Source of the DNA: Alkalihalobacterium alkalinitrilicum
Lineage (GTDB): Bacteria > Bacillota > Bacilli > Bacillales > Bacillaceae_F
Direction of reading: 5' to 3'
NCBI RefSeq assembly: GCF_002019605.1
Contig: NZ_KV917368.1
Location: 2,821,517 to 2,885,516 of the forward strand
DNA: 64,000 nt
Under the pieces are notes generated by a model. The model searched no databases and had not been told where the DNA came from. It saw only the letters and a program-made list of their open reading frames with translations. The position numbers and the translations under genes were made by a program. Shown here in pieces: positions 39,275-50,074 of this stretch (its first letter is position 1; each line of letters starts with the position of its first letter).

Positions 39275-40690
39275 TTAAATCATCTCTATCACTTTTTGTA
39301 CAACAACCTCGCCTTGATCGATACAATCTGGCAATCCAAGGCCTTCATAGGCTGCGCCTGCGACATAAACACCAGGCATTTCCTCTACTAAATTAGCTTT
39401 TAACTGCTCAATTCTTTGCTTATGTCCTACCATATATTGAGGCATAGCTTTATTCCAACGTGTAATTTTATAAAATTCAGGTTCCTCATTTATATTCATG
39501 ATCTTCTTTAAGTCTTTCTGCACTGCTGCAAGGATACTTTCATCTGATTCACCTACAATTTCATCATTTCCAAAACGCCCCACGTAACAACGAAGGAGCG
39601 CATAACCATCTGGAGCAGAGTGTTTCCACTTTTTATGCGTCCATGTACAGGCCGTGATTGAGTATTCACTCTTTTTGGCAACAACAAACCCTGTACCTTT
39701 AAGTTCCCCTTTAATGCTCGAAAGCGGGAAACCCATTGCAATAGTAGCTACAGAAGTGGATGGAATTCCCTTTAGCGGATTAATAATAAGATCGTAATCT
39801 CTTAATAACTTTTGAGTCACTTCGTGGGGTGTCGTTAAAATGACTCGGTCAAACGTCTCTACATTTCCATTGGAAAACGTTAATTTATACCTCTCCCCGT
39901 CTTTTTGGACTCGCTCAATATCTACTGCCTTTATGACCGCATCTTCATCTAAATAGTTTTCAAGACTGTCTACTAATGATTGCAAGCCACCTTTAAATGA
40001 CATAAACATTCCTCTAGACTTACTTGACTGAGTCGGTTTAACAGGCTTCGGTGTCGCCTTACTCATCCCTAGTATAAGACTACGATATTTTTGCTCCACT
40101 TGATGAAATTGAGGAAAAGTGGCCATTAAACTTAGTCGATCAATATCTCCTGCATAAATTCCAGATAACAATGGTTCAATTAAATTTTCAACTACCTCAT
40201 CACCTAACCGTTTTCTAAAAAATTGGCCCAATGATTGGTCTGCACCAGGCAGACTTGTTTTTGGTAGAAACAAATCCCCTGCTGCACGTAGTTTTCCAAA
40301 TGGTGAAAACAGTTTTGTTGTTGCAAAAGGTGCTAGCTTTGTAGGTATTCCCATAATAGCACCACCTGGAATCGGATACAGTTGGTCATCTTTTAATACG
40401 AACGATTGTCCTGTATTGTTATACACGAGCTCCTTCTCTAGTCCAACTTCTTTTGCTAGTCTCGCAGCGCTTTGCTTTCTAGCCAAAAAAGAGTCTGGGC
40501 CTTGTTCGATGACAAAGCCGTTTGTATAGTCGGTTTTTATTTTACCACCTAACTTTTCACTCGACTCAAACAGCTTGTACTCCAAGCCTAAGCCTTTACT
40601 CATTATTTCTTTTTGTAGATAATAAGCAATGGTTAAACCTGTAATTCCCCCTCCAACGATAGCCACTCTTTTTTTCTGTCTGTTACTCAC
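39275..40690 (-). CDS. hemY: coproporphyrinogen III oxidase / protoporphyrinogen oxidase HemY
   Basis: 471 residues from a GTG start. FAD-binding GGGITGLTIAYYL (about 12-24) and EQGPDSFLARK (about 57) match Gram-positive HemY (CgoX), which makes coproporphyrin III in the coproporphyrin-dependent haem route. The C-terminal AGAAYEGLGLPDCIDQG is the family FAD motif. The start overlaps the last base of hemH. Confidence 0.95.
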   Translation of the reverse strand: MSNRQKKRVAIVGGGITGLTIAYYLQKEIMSKGLGLEYKLFESSEKLGGKIKTDYTNGFVIEQGPDSFLARKQSAARLAKEVGLEKELVYNNTGQSFVLKDDQLYPIPGGAIMGIPTKLAPFATTKLFSPFGKLRAAGDLFLPKTSLPGADQSLGQFFRKRLGDEVVENLIEPLLSGIYAGDIDRLSLMATFPQFHQVEQKYRSLILGMSKATPKPVKPTQSSKSRGMFMSFKGGLQSLVDSLENYLDEDAVIKAVDIERVQKDGERYKLTFSNGNVETFDRVILTTPHEVTQKLLRDYDLIINPLKGIPSTSVATIAMGFPLSSIKGELKGTGFVVAKKSEYSITACTWTHKKWKHSAPDGYALLRCYVGRFGNDEIVGESDESILAAVQKDLKKIMNINEEPEFYKITRWNKAMPQYMVGHKQRIEQLKANLVEEMPGVYVAGAAYEGLGLPDCIDQGEVVVQKVIEMI

Positions 40691-41631
40691 TAGATGTCAC
40701 GTACTTTCTCTTTTAACTTTTCAGTAACGACTTTGGCTAAACAGTTTATAAATTCTTGTTGTGCGTTAGGCATTTCAGGTCGATAGTAATCTACATTAAG
40801 TTCATCTGTAATTACTTTACACTCCGTATCATTATCGTAAAGAACTTCAAGATGATCCGCGACAAAGCCCACTGGACAATAGATAAAGGATTGGTAGTTC
40901 GACTTCTCATAAAGATCACGAGTCAAATCTTGTACGTCAGGTCCAATCCAGGGCTCTGGCGTATTACCTGCACTTTGCCAACCAATTGTATAGTTTTTTA
41001 GACCTGCAGCATTTGCAATTAAATCTGCTGTCTCTTGAAGTTGCTTTGGATAAGGATCACCCATTTGAATGATCTTTTCAGGTAAACTATGAGCTGAGAA
41101 AATAACAACTGCCGAATTTTCATCTTCTATATTAGCCATAGTTTGTTTGATTTGGTTTGCCCAATACTCAACAAAAAGAGGTTCAGCATACCAACTATCA
41201 ATACTATAGATTGCAGGACCTGAAATTTTCTCTGCTTCTTCTTTCGCTCGACAGTTATACGATTTCACACTAAAAGTAGAATAATGAGGGGCTAAGACGA
41301 TACTGATCGCTTCTTCAATACCATCTTCTTTCATTTGCAAAACGGCATCCTCAATAAATGGATCAATATGCTTTAAGCCAAGATATGCCTTGAATTCAAG
41401 GTGATCAAAGCGTTTATTCATTTCATCTTCTAATCCTTTAGCTTGGGCTTCTGTTATTTTTGCTAACGGACTAATGCCACCGATGGCTTCGTAGCGTGAA
41501 ATTAAATCTTCTAGAGCTTCTTCAGAAGGTTTTCTACCTCTACGGATATGTGTATAGTAAGACTCTACCTCATCTAAACTCCGAGGAGTTCCATACGCCA
41601 TTACGAGAAGTCCAATTTTTCGTTTAGACAT
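40690..41631 (-). CDS. hemH: ferrochelatase (coproporphyrin III type)
   Basis: 313 residues, like B. subtilis HemH (CpfC). It inserts Fe2+ into coproporphyrin III. The catalytic His is in [10 protein letters not shown] (about 181-190) and the Glu in [16 protein letters not shown] (about 256-271). The N-terminal [10 protein letters not shown] is family-typical. Stop shares one base with hemY; hemE is 26 bp upstream. Confidence 0.97.
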   Translation of the reverse strand: MSKRKIGLLVMAYGTPRSLDEVESYYTHIRRGRKPSEEALEDLISRYEAIGGISPLAKITEAQAKGLEDEMNKRFDHLEFKAYLGLKHIDPFIEDAVLQMKEDGIEEAISIVLAPHYSTFSVKSYNCRAKEEAEKISGPAIYSIDSWYAEPLFVEYWANQIKQTMANIEDENSAVVIFSAHSLPEKIIQMGDPYPKQLQETADLIANAAGLKNYTIGWQSAGNTPEPWIGPDVQDLTRDLYEKSNYQSFIYCPVGFVADHLEVLYDNDTECKVITDELNVDYYRPEMPNAQQEFINCLAKVVTEKLKEKVRDI

Positions 41632-41657
41632 TCTACTAACAACCCCTATCTGCTATA

Positions 41658-42695
41658 TTATTTAGTGCTACTATATTCATGTACGAATGCAGTAAGTCTT
41701 CGTAATGTATCAGGATTCACTTCTGGAAAAACGCCGTGCCCAAGATTAAAGATATGTCCTGGGGCATGTCCCATACCTTGGTCTAAGATTGCTTTTGCCT
41801 TCTCTTCAATTACTTCCCATGGTGACAGGAGAATTGCAGGATCAAGATTTCCTTGTACAGGCTTATTCACACCTTTAGTCCCCGCTTCTGTAATTGAAAG
41901 TCTCCAGTCTAAGCCAACAACATCTAATGGGAGGTCATTCCATTCTTTCACCAAATGGCTCGCTCCAACTCCAAACATAATTAACGGTACACCTTCACCT
42001 CTTAATTCTGCAAAAATACGGTTCATAACTGGTTTTACAAACAATCGGTAGTCTGCAACATTTAATGCTCCTACCCAAGAATCGAAGATTTGTATTGCTT
42101 GTGCGCCAGCTTTTATTTGTGATTTTATATATGTAATGGTCATGTCACCAAGCTTGTCCATTAATAGATGCCATGCGTCTGGCTCTGCATACATAAATGC
42201 CTTTGTTTTGTTGTAATTTTTAGAAGGACCGCCTTCAATCATATAACTCGCTAATGTGAAAGGAGCGCCACCAAAGCTAATAAGTGGAACATTGAGTTGT
42301 TCTCTTAAGATTTTTATTGTTTCTAAAACATAAGGCACATCTTCTTCTGGTTGGATTGTTCCTAATTTCGCAACATCTTCTTTAGATCGAATAGGATTAT
42401 CAATGACTGGACCAATTCCTGATTTAATTTCCACATCAACCCCAATAGCTGGTAGAGGTGTCATGATATCTTTATATAGGATCGCTGCATCATTATTATA
42501 TTGGTCCACTGGAAGTTTCGTCACATAAGCACAAAGTTCAGGCTGATGCGTGATTTCAAATAGTGAGTACTTTTCTTTTATTTCACGATATTCAGGCTGT
42601 GAACGGCCCGCTTGCCTCATATACCACACTGGTGTATGATCTGTTTTTTCCCCTCTACAAGCTCTTAAAAAGTTATCATTAAATTGGGTAGTCAT
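41658..42695 (-). CDS. hemE: uroporphyrinogen decarboxylase
   Basis: 345 residues. It decarboxylates uroporphyrinogen III to coproporphyrinogen [15 protein letters not shown] (about 21-32) and [21 protein letters not shown] (about 115) are the two family signatures, and [16 protein letters not shown] is at the C-terminus. First gene of the hemEHY operon; AAAGGTGTGTAGGA precedes the ATG. Confidence 0.97.
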   Translation of the reverse strand: MTTQFNDNFLRACRGEKTDHTPVWYMRQAGRSQPEYREIKEKYSLFEITHQPELCAYVTKLPVDQYNNDAAILYKDIMTPLPAIGVDVEIKSGIGPVIDNPIRSKEDVAKLGTIQPEEDVPYVLETIKILREQLNVPLISFGGAPFTLASYMIEGGPSKNYNKTKAFMYAEPDAWHLLMDKLGDMTITYIKSQIKAGAQAIQIFDSWVGALNVADYRLFVKPVMNRIFAELRGEGVPLIMFGVGASHLVKEWNDLPLDVVGLDWRLSITEAGTKGVNKPVQGNLDPAILLSPWEVIEEKAKAILDQGMGHAPGHIFNLGHGVFPEVNPDTLRRLTAFVHEYSSTK

Positions 42696-42732
42696 TCCTA
42701 CACACCTTTCTAATTCCGAATATATCGATACG

Positions 42733-44082
42733 ATGTTTATTGTAAATCATTCAGGAAAAAATCATTTTCTATCCCTCAATGATTTGATCAACCTCTTTTA
42801 CTATAAATCCCACAAATTACAATGTATATACTCCAACTTAAACTGTCAAAAAATTGATGAATATCTAGGACTTATTTACATTCTTAATTTTTATCAATAT
42901 CAAGTGGTCGATGAACATCGAAGTGAAATGGAACTAATTAGTGAAAGAGCTGTACAAATTTCTGATGTAGCCTCATTATTCAGTTATAAATATATAGCAA
43001 TTACAGATGTTGATTACCACGGGGTAATCAATCAAGATCAATACGTACAAAATGATACTAAACTTAAAGAAATTTTAACCACGATTGAAGATGTCATACA
43101 TACCGAAAATGATAAGCAATTGTATCAATCACTCGTGCTCTATAATTCACAATTTGATAGCAGGGTAGATGTCATTATTGAAGGATTAACAGGAACGAAC
43201 CCCCAAACTATGCAACAACTTGCATTAATTCGATACGAAACGATACATACGGTAAATGAATTAGATGCGATTTTAACAGACCGCTTTATTGTAGCTAGTG
43301 AAAATATGAATAATGCCCTTAGTTTAGCTGTAATGATTAGTGTTATTTCCTTTCTTATAGCAACAATGATTGGTGGCGTTTTATTCTACGCTCTTTCTCG
43401 CTCAATTAAACAATCCGTTAACCGCACTTTATCAGTCGCAACAGAAGTAAGTAAAGGGAACCTACTTACCGATGAAATTAAAGTTCGGTCAAAAGATGAG
43501 TTTGCATTCTTAGCAACAGCTGTAAACGAAATGATTCGAAATTTACGAGGGCTTGTAGCTAATATTACTTCCACTTCACAAAATGTTTCAGCTGCTAGTC
43601 ATGAACTCGTTTCTTCTTCTGAAGAAGTAAATGCTGGTTCACAACAAGTTGCAGGATCTTTACAAGAAATGGCGAGTGGTCAAACCGAATTAAATCAGTC
43701 CATTAATCAATCGGCAACCACATTTCAAGAAATGGAAGGTCATTTAAAATTAGTTTAGCAATCTACGGAAGCTATCGTTTCAAACAAATTTACTCTCATT
43801 AAATGCCAATATCGAAGCAGCTCGAGCAGGTGAGGCTGGAAAAGGATTTGCAGTTGTAGCTGATGAAATTCGTAAACTTTCTACTCAAAGCGAAAATGCA
43901 GCGAATACAATTTCTGCAATTATTAACCGGATTTCAACCCAAGTAAATCATTCAATTGAAAAGTCATTTCTGCCACAATGGAACAGCAAGTTGCAACAAT
44001 GGAAAGCGTTACACTAGCATCAGAAGAATTATCAATTATAGCCAACGAGTTGGAACAAAAAATTTCAAATTTTAAAATTTAA
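42733..44082 (+). pseudogene. decayed methyl-accepting chemotaxis protein
   Basis: The first part (42733-43758) reads as sensor region, TM helix (VMISVISFLIATMIGGVLFYAL), HAMP (SIKQSVNRTLSVATEVSKGN) and the start of the signalling domain, then meets TAG. After it, in the +1 frame from 43781, is [18 protein letters not shown] and [14 protein letters not shown], the receptor hairpin tip. The original frame returns after about 43968 (ISATMEQQ-like remnants, then ASEELSIIANELEQKI) to TAA at 44080-44082. About 60 codons before the tip seem deleted, the first TM looks scrambled, and a second frameshift follows, so it is not functional. Confidence 0.88.
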
Positions 44083-44089
44083 ATTAAAA

Positions 44090-44130
44090 AAGTGTCAGGT
44101 ATCTCATAATAGAGCCTGACACTTCTTTTA
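44090..44130. terminator. CAGGCAC-type palindrome, probable bidirectional terminator
   Basis: AAGTGTCAGG / CCTGACACTT stem followed by TCTTTTATTTT on the plus strand and by TTTTTTAATTT on the minus strand, lying between the convergent receptor pseudogene and pbpF. The arms resemble those at 14909-14952. Confidence 0.85.
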
Positions 44131-44141
44131 TTTTCTACCTC

Positions 44142-46295
44142 TTATAATCCAAATGGACGAGAAACAGGGGAAACGTTAGAGGCTGGCCCCTCCCTGTCAG
44201 TTAAATAATCGTAGGGAACTACGAAATATTCATGTAAATGGAATAAATTAATACTACTTATTAAGTACTCACCGCTCCCATCAATGAAACCAATTTTTTG
44301 AGCACCACGCTCATTTGTTACCTCGTATATATGATAACGAACTCGTTCATCCTCAGAATGAGTCCAATTCAATTTAACACTTAATAACCGTTTACCACCA
44401 AAAGCTAAAGAAGCCTTTAGATCTGAAACCTTTTCAAGTACAATCGGCGGGTCAAGATCATGAACCGCCATTGGTCTTGAAAAGCTAGTACTTTTAAGAT
44501 CTTCTGGCAAATCATTTAATATTTCTTTAAATAATGCTGTAGGATAACTACTCCCACCTTTTAGATATGATGTTTCTGTTGTGCGATCATGTCCCATCCA
44601 TATCGCTCCGACAACATTAGGTGTATATCCAGCAAACCAAGCATCTCTTGCCCCTCCACTTATGGCAGTAAACGATGTTGTTCCTGTCTTACCAGCTAAC
44701 GGTTCATTTGTAAATCCAGACATAGCAGTCCCTTTACTAACGACCAACTCAAGCATTCTCGTTAAATACCATGCTGTTTGTTCTGAGAACACTTGCTTTT
44801 CATTACCTTCATTATTGACTTTTAGCAGTTGACCATCTTGATCATACAATTCTTTAATAAAATAGTGATCCACATATTTTCCCTCATAAGCAAGTGTACG
44901 GTAAGCTTTTGTTACCTCAAGTGGCGAAAACCCCTCTGTCATTCCCCCTAATGCAAGTGCTAATCCATCATCTTCCGTAGATAAATCAAGTTGATCTAAA
45001 AAAGATTTTCCTCTATCGACTCCTAATTCATTAAATAGCCAAACAGCAGGTGCATTCAATGAATAAGTCAAGGCATCGACTAGTGGTACTTCACCTTTAT
45101 ATTCCTGGTTATAATTTCTCGGTTCATACCCATCATAGTTGATTAAATTATCATTTAACATGGAATACGGATGATACTGGCCTGTTTCAATGGCAGGTCC
45201 AAAAACAGCTAATGGTTTAATCACAGATCCTGGTTGTCGTCTCACATTTACTCGGTTTATTCCTTTACTCACATACTCTCTTCCACCTTGAGCAGCAAGT
45301 ACCCCTCCTGTTTGTACATCCATTAGGACAATTGCACTTTCTACATTCGGGTCTTCACCTGGAAAATGTTCATTTTCTTGAAACTTTTCATAGACACTTT
45401 CTTGGAGTTCTACCTTCATCGGTACAATGATCGTATACCCACCCGTTAAAAGCTCTTCACTCGATATCTGATACTTCTGTTCCGCTTCATCTAGAACCAT
45501 ATCAATATATGTTAGATACTCCTCTCTTTTACTAACCTGATTTTGTTGAATAGCCACTGTTTTACCTTGTAACCTAACGGCTTCTTCAGGTGATAAATAT
45601 CCATTTCTTTCCATTACACTTAAAACAACATCCCTTCTTTGTTTACTTCGTTCTGGATAGTTAATAGGAGAATATGCATTAGGTGCTTTCGGAAGGGCTG
45701 CTAATAATGCTCCTTCTTCTATCGTTAACTCTTCTACGTCTTTATTAAAATATAGTTTAGATGCCGCCTGAATTCCATAGGCACCATGTCCAAAATAAAT
45801 TCGATTTAAATAAAATTCAAGAATTTCTAACTTGCTATATTTCCGTTCTAAATTCATCGAAATTAGAACTTCTTTCGTCTTTCGTAAAAACGTTTTCTCA
45901 TGACTTAGAAAAGTATTTTTTACGAGTTGCTGAGTAATCGTACTGCCACCCTCTACTTTAGAACCTGCTAATATATCACGATACAAAGCTCTACCAATCG
46001 ATCGAAAATCAACGCCTTGATGATCAAAAAACCTAGTATCCTCTATTGCTACAAATGCTTCTACTACATAGTCTGGCACTTTTTGAATAGCGACATTTTC
46101 TCTATTTTCAATAAATAACTTCGTTAACAAGTTTCCTTCTTCATCTACTAAAGAAGAGGCATTGTGCATTACTAGTTTTTTGTTATCAATCACATAATTC
46201 CCAGCTAATATAATGGATAAATAAATAATAAATCCCATACCTATTGCTAAAAGTACTATCATTACACTACTTACGAATAGTCGTCTTTTCGTCAT
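44142..46295 (-). CDS. pbpF: class A penicillin-binding protein (PbpF-like)
   Basis: 717 residues from the ATG at 46293-46295 (AAAGGTG six nt upstream; a start 12 codons earlier has no site). N-terminal TM helix, glycosyltransferase domain with EDTRFFDHQG (catalytic Glu85), GGSTITQQLVKN and KEVLISMNLERKYSK, then the transpeptidase domain with SVIK (Ser357), YSLNAP (SxN) and KTGTTS. A fibronectin-like C-terminal region follows. It polymerises and crosslinks peptidoglycan. The symbol rests on synteny with hemE in B. subtilis, where PbpF has a forespore role. Confidence 0.88.
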   Translation of the reverse strand: MTKRRLFVSSVMIVLLAIGMGFIIYLSIILAGNYVIDNKKLVMHNASSLVDEEGNLLTKLFIENRENVAIQKVPDYVVEAFVAIEDTRFFDHQGVDFRSIGRALYRDILAGSKVEGGSTITQQLVKNTFLSHEKTFLRKTKEVLISMNLERKYSKLEILEFYLNRIYFGHGAYGIQAASKLYFNKDVEELTIEEGALLAALPKAPNAYSPINYPERSKQRRDVVLSVMERNGYLSPEEAVRLQGKTVAIQQNQVSKREEYLTYIDMVLDEAEQKYQISSEELLTGGYTIIVPMKVELQESVYEKFQENEHFPGEDPNVESAIVLMDVQTGGVLAAQGGREYVSKGINRVNVRRQPGSVIKPLAVFGPAIETGQYHPYSMLNDNLINYDGYEPRNYNQEYKGEVPLVDALTYSLNAPAVWLFNELGVDRGKSFLDQLDLSTEDDGLALALGGMTEGFSPLEVTKAYRTLAYEGKYVDHYFIKELYDQDGQLLKVNNEGNEKQVFSEQTAWYLTRMLELVVSKGTAMSGFTNEPLAGKTGTTSFTAISGGARDAWFAGYTPNVVGAIWMGHDRTTETSYLKGGSSYPTALFKEILNDLPEDLKSTSFSRPMAVHDLDPPIVLEKVSDLKASLAFGGKRLLSVKLNWTHSEDERVRYHIYEVTNERGAQKIGFIDGSGEYLISSINLFHLHEYFVVPYDYLTDREGPASNVSPVSRPFGL

Positions 46296-46491
46296 CAGCA
46301 TCACCTTTTGTCGAATCCTATTACGACTCATTATAATATAGATTGAAATCTAATAAAAACTATGCATTCCTAGATAACAATGAGTTTGAACATCAGCATG
46401 AATTAGAAAACTACGCATGATTAGCAAAATGCCAAACACAATGTCTTTTAATAACTTGTTAATCCTCTAGAGGAACTTAAAATGTAAATAC

Positions 46492-46530
46492 AAAAAAATG
46501 TCTAAGCTGGAATTGAACACTTAGACATTT
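46492..46530 (-). terminator. terminator of the lia operon
   Basis: AAATGTCTAAG / CTTAGACATTT stem followed by TTTT on the minus strand, directly after the liaR stop. Confidence 0.88.
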
Positions 46531-46532
46531 GA

Positions 46533-47165
46533 TTAGTTCACTAGACCGTGACGATGTGCATATATAGCAATTTGTGTCCGGTCGTCTACATTTAATTTGG
46601 CTAATATGTTACTCACATGTGTTTTGACTGTTTTAATTCCTATATACAACTCGTCAGCTATTTCCTGATTAGTTTTCCCTATTCCAACTAGTTTCAAAAC
46701 ATCTAACTCTCTTAGTGTAAGCTCATCATGCGGAACTCTTTTTTGTTGATTTCGCATCCGTTGCATCATTTTGTTCGTTACCTGGGACTCTACAATTGCT
46801 TCACCTTGGTGTGCCGCTCTAATCGCTTTAGCAATTTCAGGGGCTCTTGTTGTTTTTAATAAATAACTAAATGCACCTGCTTCGATTACTGGATACACTT
46901 TTTCATCATCAACAAAGCTAGTAAGAACAATCACTTTTACTTTCGGGAGTTGACTCGTAATTTGTTTTGTTGCTTCAATCCCGTCCATAACTTCCATCAC
47001 TAAATCCATTAAAATAATATCTGGTTGCATTTGTAACGCGAGGGCTACTCCTTCTTTTCCATTAGTTGCTTCACCTACAACTTCAATATCATCTTCCGTT
47101 GATAAATAGGCACTTAACCCCATTCTTACCATTTCATGATCATCAACAAGTAAAACTTTTATCAA
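46533..47165 (-). CDS. liaR: cell-envelope stress response regulator LiaR
   Basis: 210 residues, NarL/FixJ class. Receiver domain with phospho-acceptor Asp54 (IILMDLVMEVMDG), Thr and Lys switch residues (VLTSF, LLKTT), then a LuxR-type helix-turn-helix (LTLRELDVLKLVGIGKTNQEI ... VKTHVSNILAKL). With LiaS it answers lipid II-active antibiotics and activates liaI. It ends the operon; the 80-bp gap after liaS shows no terminator. Confidence 0.93.
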   Translation of the reverse strand: MIKVLLVDDHEMVRMGLSAYLSTEDDIEVVGEATNGKEGVALALQMQPDIILMDLVMEVMDGIEATKQITSQLPKVKVIVLTSFVDDEKVYPVIEAGAFSYLLKTTRAPEIAKAIRAAHQGEAIVESQVTNKMMQRMRNQQKRVPHDELTLRELDVLKLVGIGKTNQEIADELYIGIKTVKTHVSNILAKLNVDDRTQIAIYAHRHGLVN

Positions 47166-47245
47166 ATCTACTCACCTCCAATTACACCGTTTACCGAGAA
47201 AAAACGTCTTATATAAGGATTCTTCCTTTACATTCGTACGTTTTC

Positions 47246-48292
47246 TTAAAGTGATACAATCGGAACCATTGTTTCTACTTGTGTTCCTTTATTCGGAATT
47301 GAAATGATCTCTATTGTTCCCCCGATTTCGTTAATTCGCTCTTTCATTGTTTGTAGCCCATATGAACCCATTTTTTGATCGTTAAATTCAAATCCAATTC
47401 CGTTATCAATAATCTTCAAACGAAGTTGATCCTGAATTTGTCTCAAATGAAACTCAACTCGTGAAGCTTTCGCGTGCCGTAAAATATTAGATAGTGCTTC
47501 TTGAACCATTCGGAACAATTGATCTTCAATACCTTTTGGAATCGTACTCGTCTTTTCTATTTTTGCGTCTATGTGTATACCATGCTTCGAATTTATTTCT
47601 ATCAACAACTCTTGAATTCCTTCTTGCAAGTTTTTCCCTTCGAGATGAGCAGGTCGTAAATGCAAAAGGAGAGCTCTCATTTCAGACTGTGCCGTCGATG
47701 CCATCTTTTCAACCATTTCAATTTGTTTTGCCGCTTTTTCGATATCTTTTTCCAATGTATGTGGTAAAGCTGCTGTCATCATCGATATAGCAAACAATTG
47801 TTGGCTTACAGCATCATGTAAATCCCTAGCAAGCCGCTGTCTTTCTTCATTGATCGCAGACTGTTTAATCGTTTCCTGCCACTCAGCTCTTTCTGTTGAT
47901 AATTTTTGCAATGATGCAACTTGACTCTCTACTCTTTTCACCATTTCATTAAGATGTTTGCCTACTAAGCCAACTTCATCTGCACCTAAGTCAGGAAAGC
48001 GATAGGAAAAATTACCTCGCTCTAATGACAATGTTCCTTGTTGTAAAATTTCTAGTCTCTTCTTCACCTTATCTCCTGTTATATAGCCAAAAGCTCCACC
48101 AATGATAATGGCAACAACAGGGATTACAAAAATGAGCGGAATACCGATTAGCTTTTTTCTTAATAAGACTGCAAGCCCTTCTGCTTCACCATAAGTCAAA
48201 ATAAAAACAACAAATAAAGCCACCAACAAACTAATCCATAATGAATTTCGGACCATCTGCCATTGAATATTAGCCAAAAGAACTCTTTTCAT
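47246..48292 (-). CDS. liaS: sensor histidine kinase LiaS
   Basis: 348 residues. Two TM helices (about 17-34 and 51-72) joined by a very short extracytoplasmic loop, HAMP, coiled coil, HisKA_3 domain with phosphorylated His159 (ERQRLARDLHDAVSQQ) and ATPase domain (DNGIGFEF). The intramembrane-sensing layout suits LiaS, which needs LiaF as inhibitor. Its ATG overlaps the liaF stop by one base (TAATG). Confidence 0.93.
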   Translation of the reverse strand: MKRVLLANIQWQMVRNSLWISLLVALFVVFILTYGEAEGLAVLLRKKLIGIPLIFVIPVVAIIIGGAFGYITGDKVKKRLEILQQGTLSLERGNFSYRFPDLGADEVGLVGKHLNEMVKRVESQVASLQKLSTERAEWQETIKQSAINEERQRLARDLHDAVSQQLFAISMMTAALPHTLEKDIEKAAKQIEMVEKMASTAQSEMRALLLHLRPAHLEGKNLQEGIQELLIEINSKHGIHIDAKIEKTSTIPKGIEDQLFRMVQEALSNILRHAKASRVEFHLRQIQDQLRLKIIDNGIGFEFNDQKMGSYGLQTMKERINEIGGTIEIISIPNKGTQVETMVPIVSL

Positions 48293-49077
48293 TACACATA
48301 CCTCACGTCAATATCGCCAATAAAAAGAGATAAAACTAGTTTAACCCGGCGAGGTGCTTGCTTATATTCTTTCGTCGCAATCGCTATATTCCGATTAATT
48401 CCACTTTGTCTACTATCTAAAATGTCTAAATCTCCAATCGTAACCATCGCTTGTACGGAAAGATCTAAGTCGTACGGAGCATAAACATCGATATCTCCAA
48501 TCCACCCATGAATAATAATGACCGTTTCACCTTCTGGAATAATCGCCTTAGAAAGGTCAATTTTGATATCACCGATGCCATTACGAATGTTCATATCCTG
48601 CAATTCATAACGGTCAGATAATAAGCGAAAATCACCAATAAGAGCACTTCTAAAAGAAGGCGTCGAATGCACTTTTTTTACAGGTTCTTCTTGTTTTGGC
48701 TTTTCTTTAATAATCGTAGCTTCCTCTGTTTTCCCAAGGGCATCAATTTCTTTATCAATATCAAATGATCCATGTTCTTTTGTCTTTTGGCTACCAGTCA
48801 GCAATCGATACCCAAAATATATAAAAACCATGGCTACTATAATTCCCGCAATATTAATCCCTACTACGTTATCAAAAAAAGTGACTAACCCTATCAATAG
48901 GAAAATAATACTTAACCATCTGTGACCTCTTCGATAAAAAAATAAACCGATAACAAAGAAAATAAGGGGACCGATTAACAAGCCAAGATGAAAATTAAAT
49001 CCAATTGTATTGAACAATGCACTAAGCCCAATGAGTATAATAATTATGCCGATGAGTACATTTCTTGACGCGTGCAT
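48292..49077 (-). CDS. liaF: LiaF, inhibitor of the LiaRS system
   Basis: 261 residues from the ATG at 49075-49077 (GGAAGGAGGACAAT upstream). Four N-terminal TM segments (about 7-105) are followed by a linker and a C-terminal domain (about 150-261) with IGDIKIDLSKAIIPEGETVIIIHGWIGDIDVY and GDLDILD, typical of LiaF/VraT. It keeps LiaS inactive without stress. A cotranslated neighbour of liaS. Confidence 0.92.
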   Translation of the reverse strand: MHASRNVLIGIIIILIGLSALFNTIGFNFHLGLLIGPLIFFVIGLFFYRRGHRWLSIIFLLIGLVTFFDNVVGINIAGIIVAMVFIYFGYRLLTGSQKTKEHGSFDIDKEIDALGKTEEATIIKEKPKQEEPVKKVHSTPSFRSALIGDFRLLSDRYELQDMNIRNGIGDIKIDLSKAIIPEGETVIIIHGWIGDIDVYAPYDLDLSVQAMVTIGDLDILDSRQSGINRNIAIATKEYKQAPRRVKLVLSLFIGDIDVRYV

Positions 49078-49119
49078 ATTGTCCTCCTTCCTTAAACCAC
49101 TGCTTGTTCCAAGCATTGC

Positions 49120-49989
49120 TTAGTCTAGCCGAATATCACCTAATGTTGTTGACACTTTCACTTTCTTATCCCCATCATTTACAATACCTCGATAAGTCTT
49201 TCCACTCTGTTCTAAATTAATTGGTAAATTTATAGAGACATCTCCTAATGTAGTACTTGCATCTAGTTCAAAAGAAGGTTCTGGTATTCTTACTCGTATA
49301 TCCCCTGCAGTTGTTTGCAAACTAATGTCTCCATTCTCCTTCGCATATTCGACCGTAATGTGACCTGCCGTATTACTCCCATTTAAGTTTCCTGTAAACT
49401 TCTCTAAACGAAAATCTCCTGCAGTTCCTTTGAGATTAGTTTCTGTTGTTATAAGGTCTTCCGCATGAAAGTCACCAGCTGTCCCACTAAAGGTTAAATC
49501 ACCCATTGTCCCAGATAAACCTCTTACATCACCTGCTGTCATTTTCACATTTAATTCGCTTAAGTTAAGGGACGATTGAAACATTAAATTGCCAACAGTA
49601 TTCTCAATATGCACCGCTTTGTTATAGTTTTCTGGAATAAGAATAAGAACCGTTACAGAAGATTTACTCGTATTAAAAAAGAACCATCTTTTATTACTCT
49701 TTATCTCAATTTCTAAATTTGAATTTCCTCTTTCTGAAGTTACAATATTATACTTAGATGAATCCCCTATCACCTCAAGCTTTAATTCATTACCTGAGTA
49801 CTGCTCAACCTTCAAATCAGCAACAGTGGTTTGAATAGACAATTTGTCAATTGTATCGATGTTGATCCCTTTTTCACTAACTGTACTCGTTCGATTTGAA
49901 TTTAATAGTGGTTGGATTATTGTACCAAATGCAATAACAATCCCGATGAAAATAAGCAAAACACCTAAGGAACGTTTCAATGGTTTCAT
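49120..49989 (-). CDS. liaG: LiaG-like DUF4097 membrane-anchored protein
   Basis: 289 residues. One N-terminal TM helix (about 8-27), then a right-handed beta-helix-like DUF4097 domain made of repeated GD turns (MTAGDVRGLSG, GTAGDFHAED, GTAGDFRLEKF, TTAGDIRVRIP, TTLGDVSINLP). LiaG lies at this place in the B. subtilis lia operon; its function is not established. Confidence 0.85.
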   Translation of the reverse strand: MKPLKRSLGVLLIFIGIVIAFGTIIQPLLNSNRTSTVSEKGINIDTIDKLSIQTTVADLKVEQYSGNELKLEVIGDSSKYNIVTSERGNSNLEIEIKSNKRWFFFNTSKSSVTVLILIPENYNKAVHIENTVGNLMFQSSLNLSELNVKMTAGDVRGLSGTMGDLTFSGTAGDFHAEDLITTETNLKGTAGDFRLEKFTGNLNGSNTAGHITVEYAKENGDISLQTTAGDIRVRIPEPSFELDASTTLGDVSINLPINLEQSGKTYRGIVNDGDKKVKVSTTLGDIRLD

Positions 49990-50074
49990 CCTCTCTTTTC
50001 AAGTCTTCTTCATTTTACTATAGCTATAAGAAAGGAAGATAGGAGTATTTTTCCTTTCCCCTACCTTACCTACT

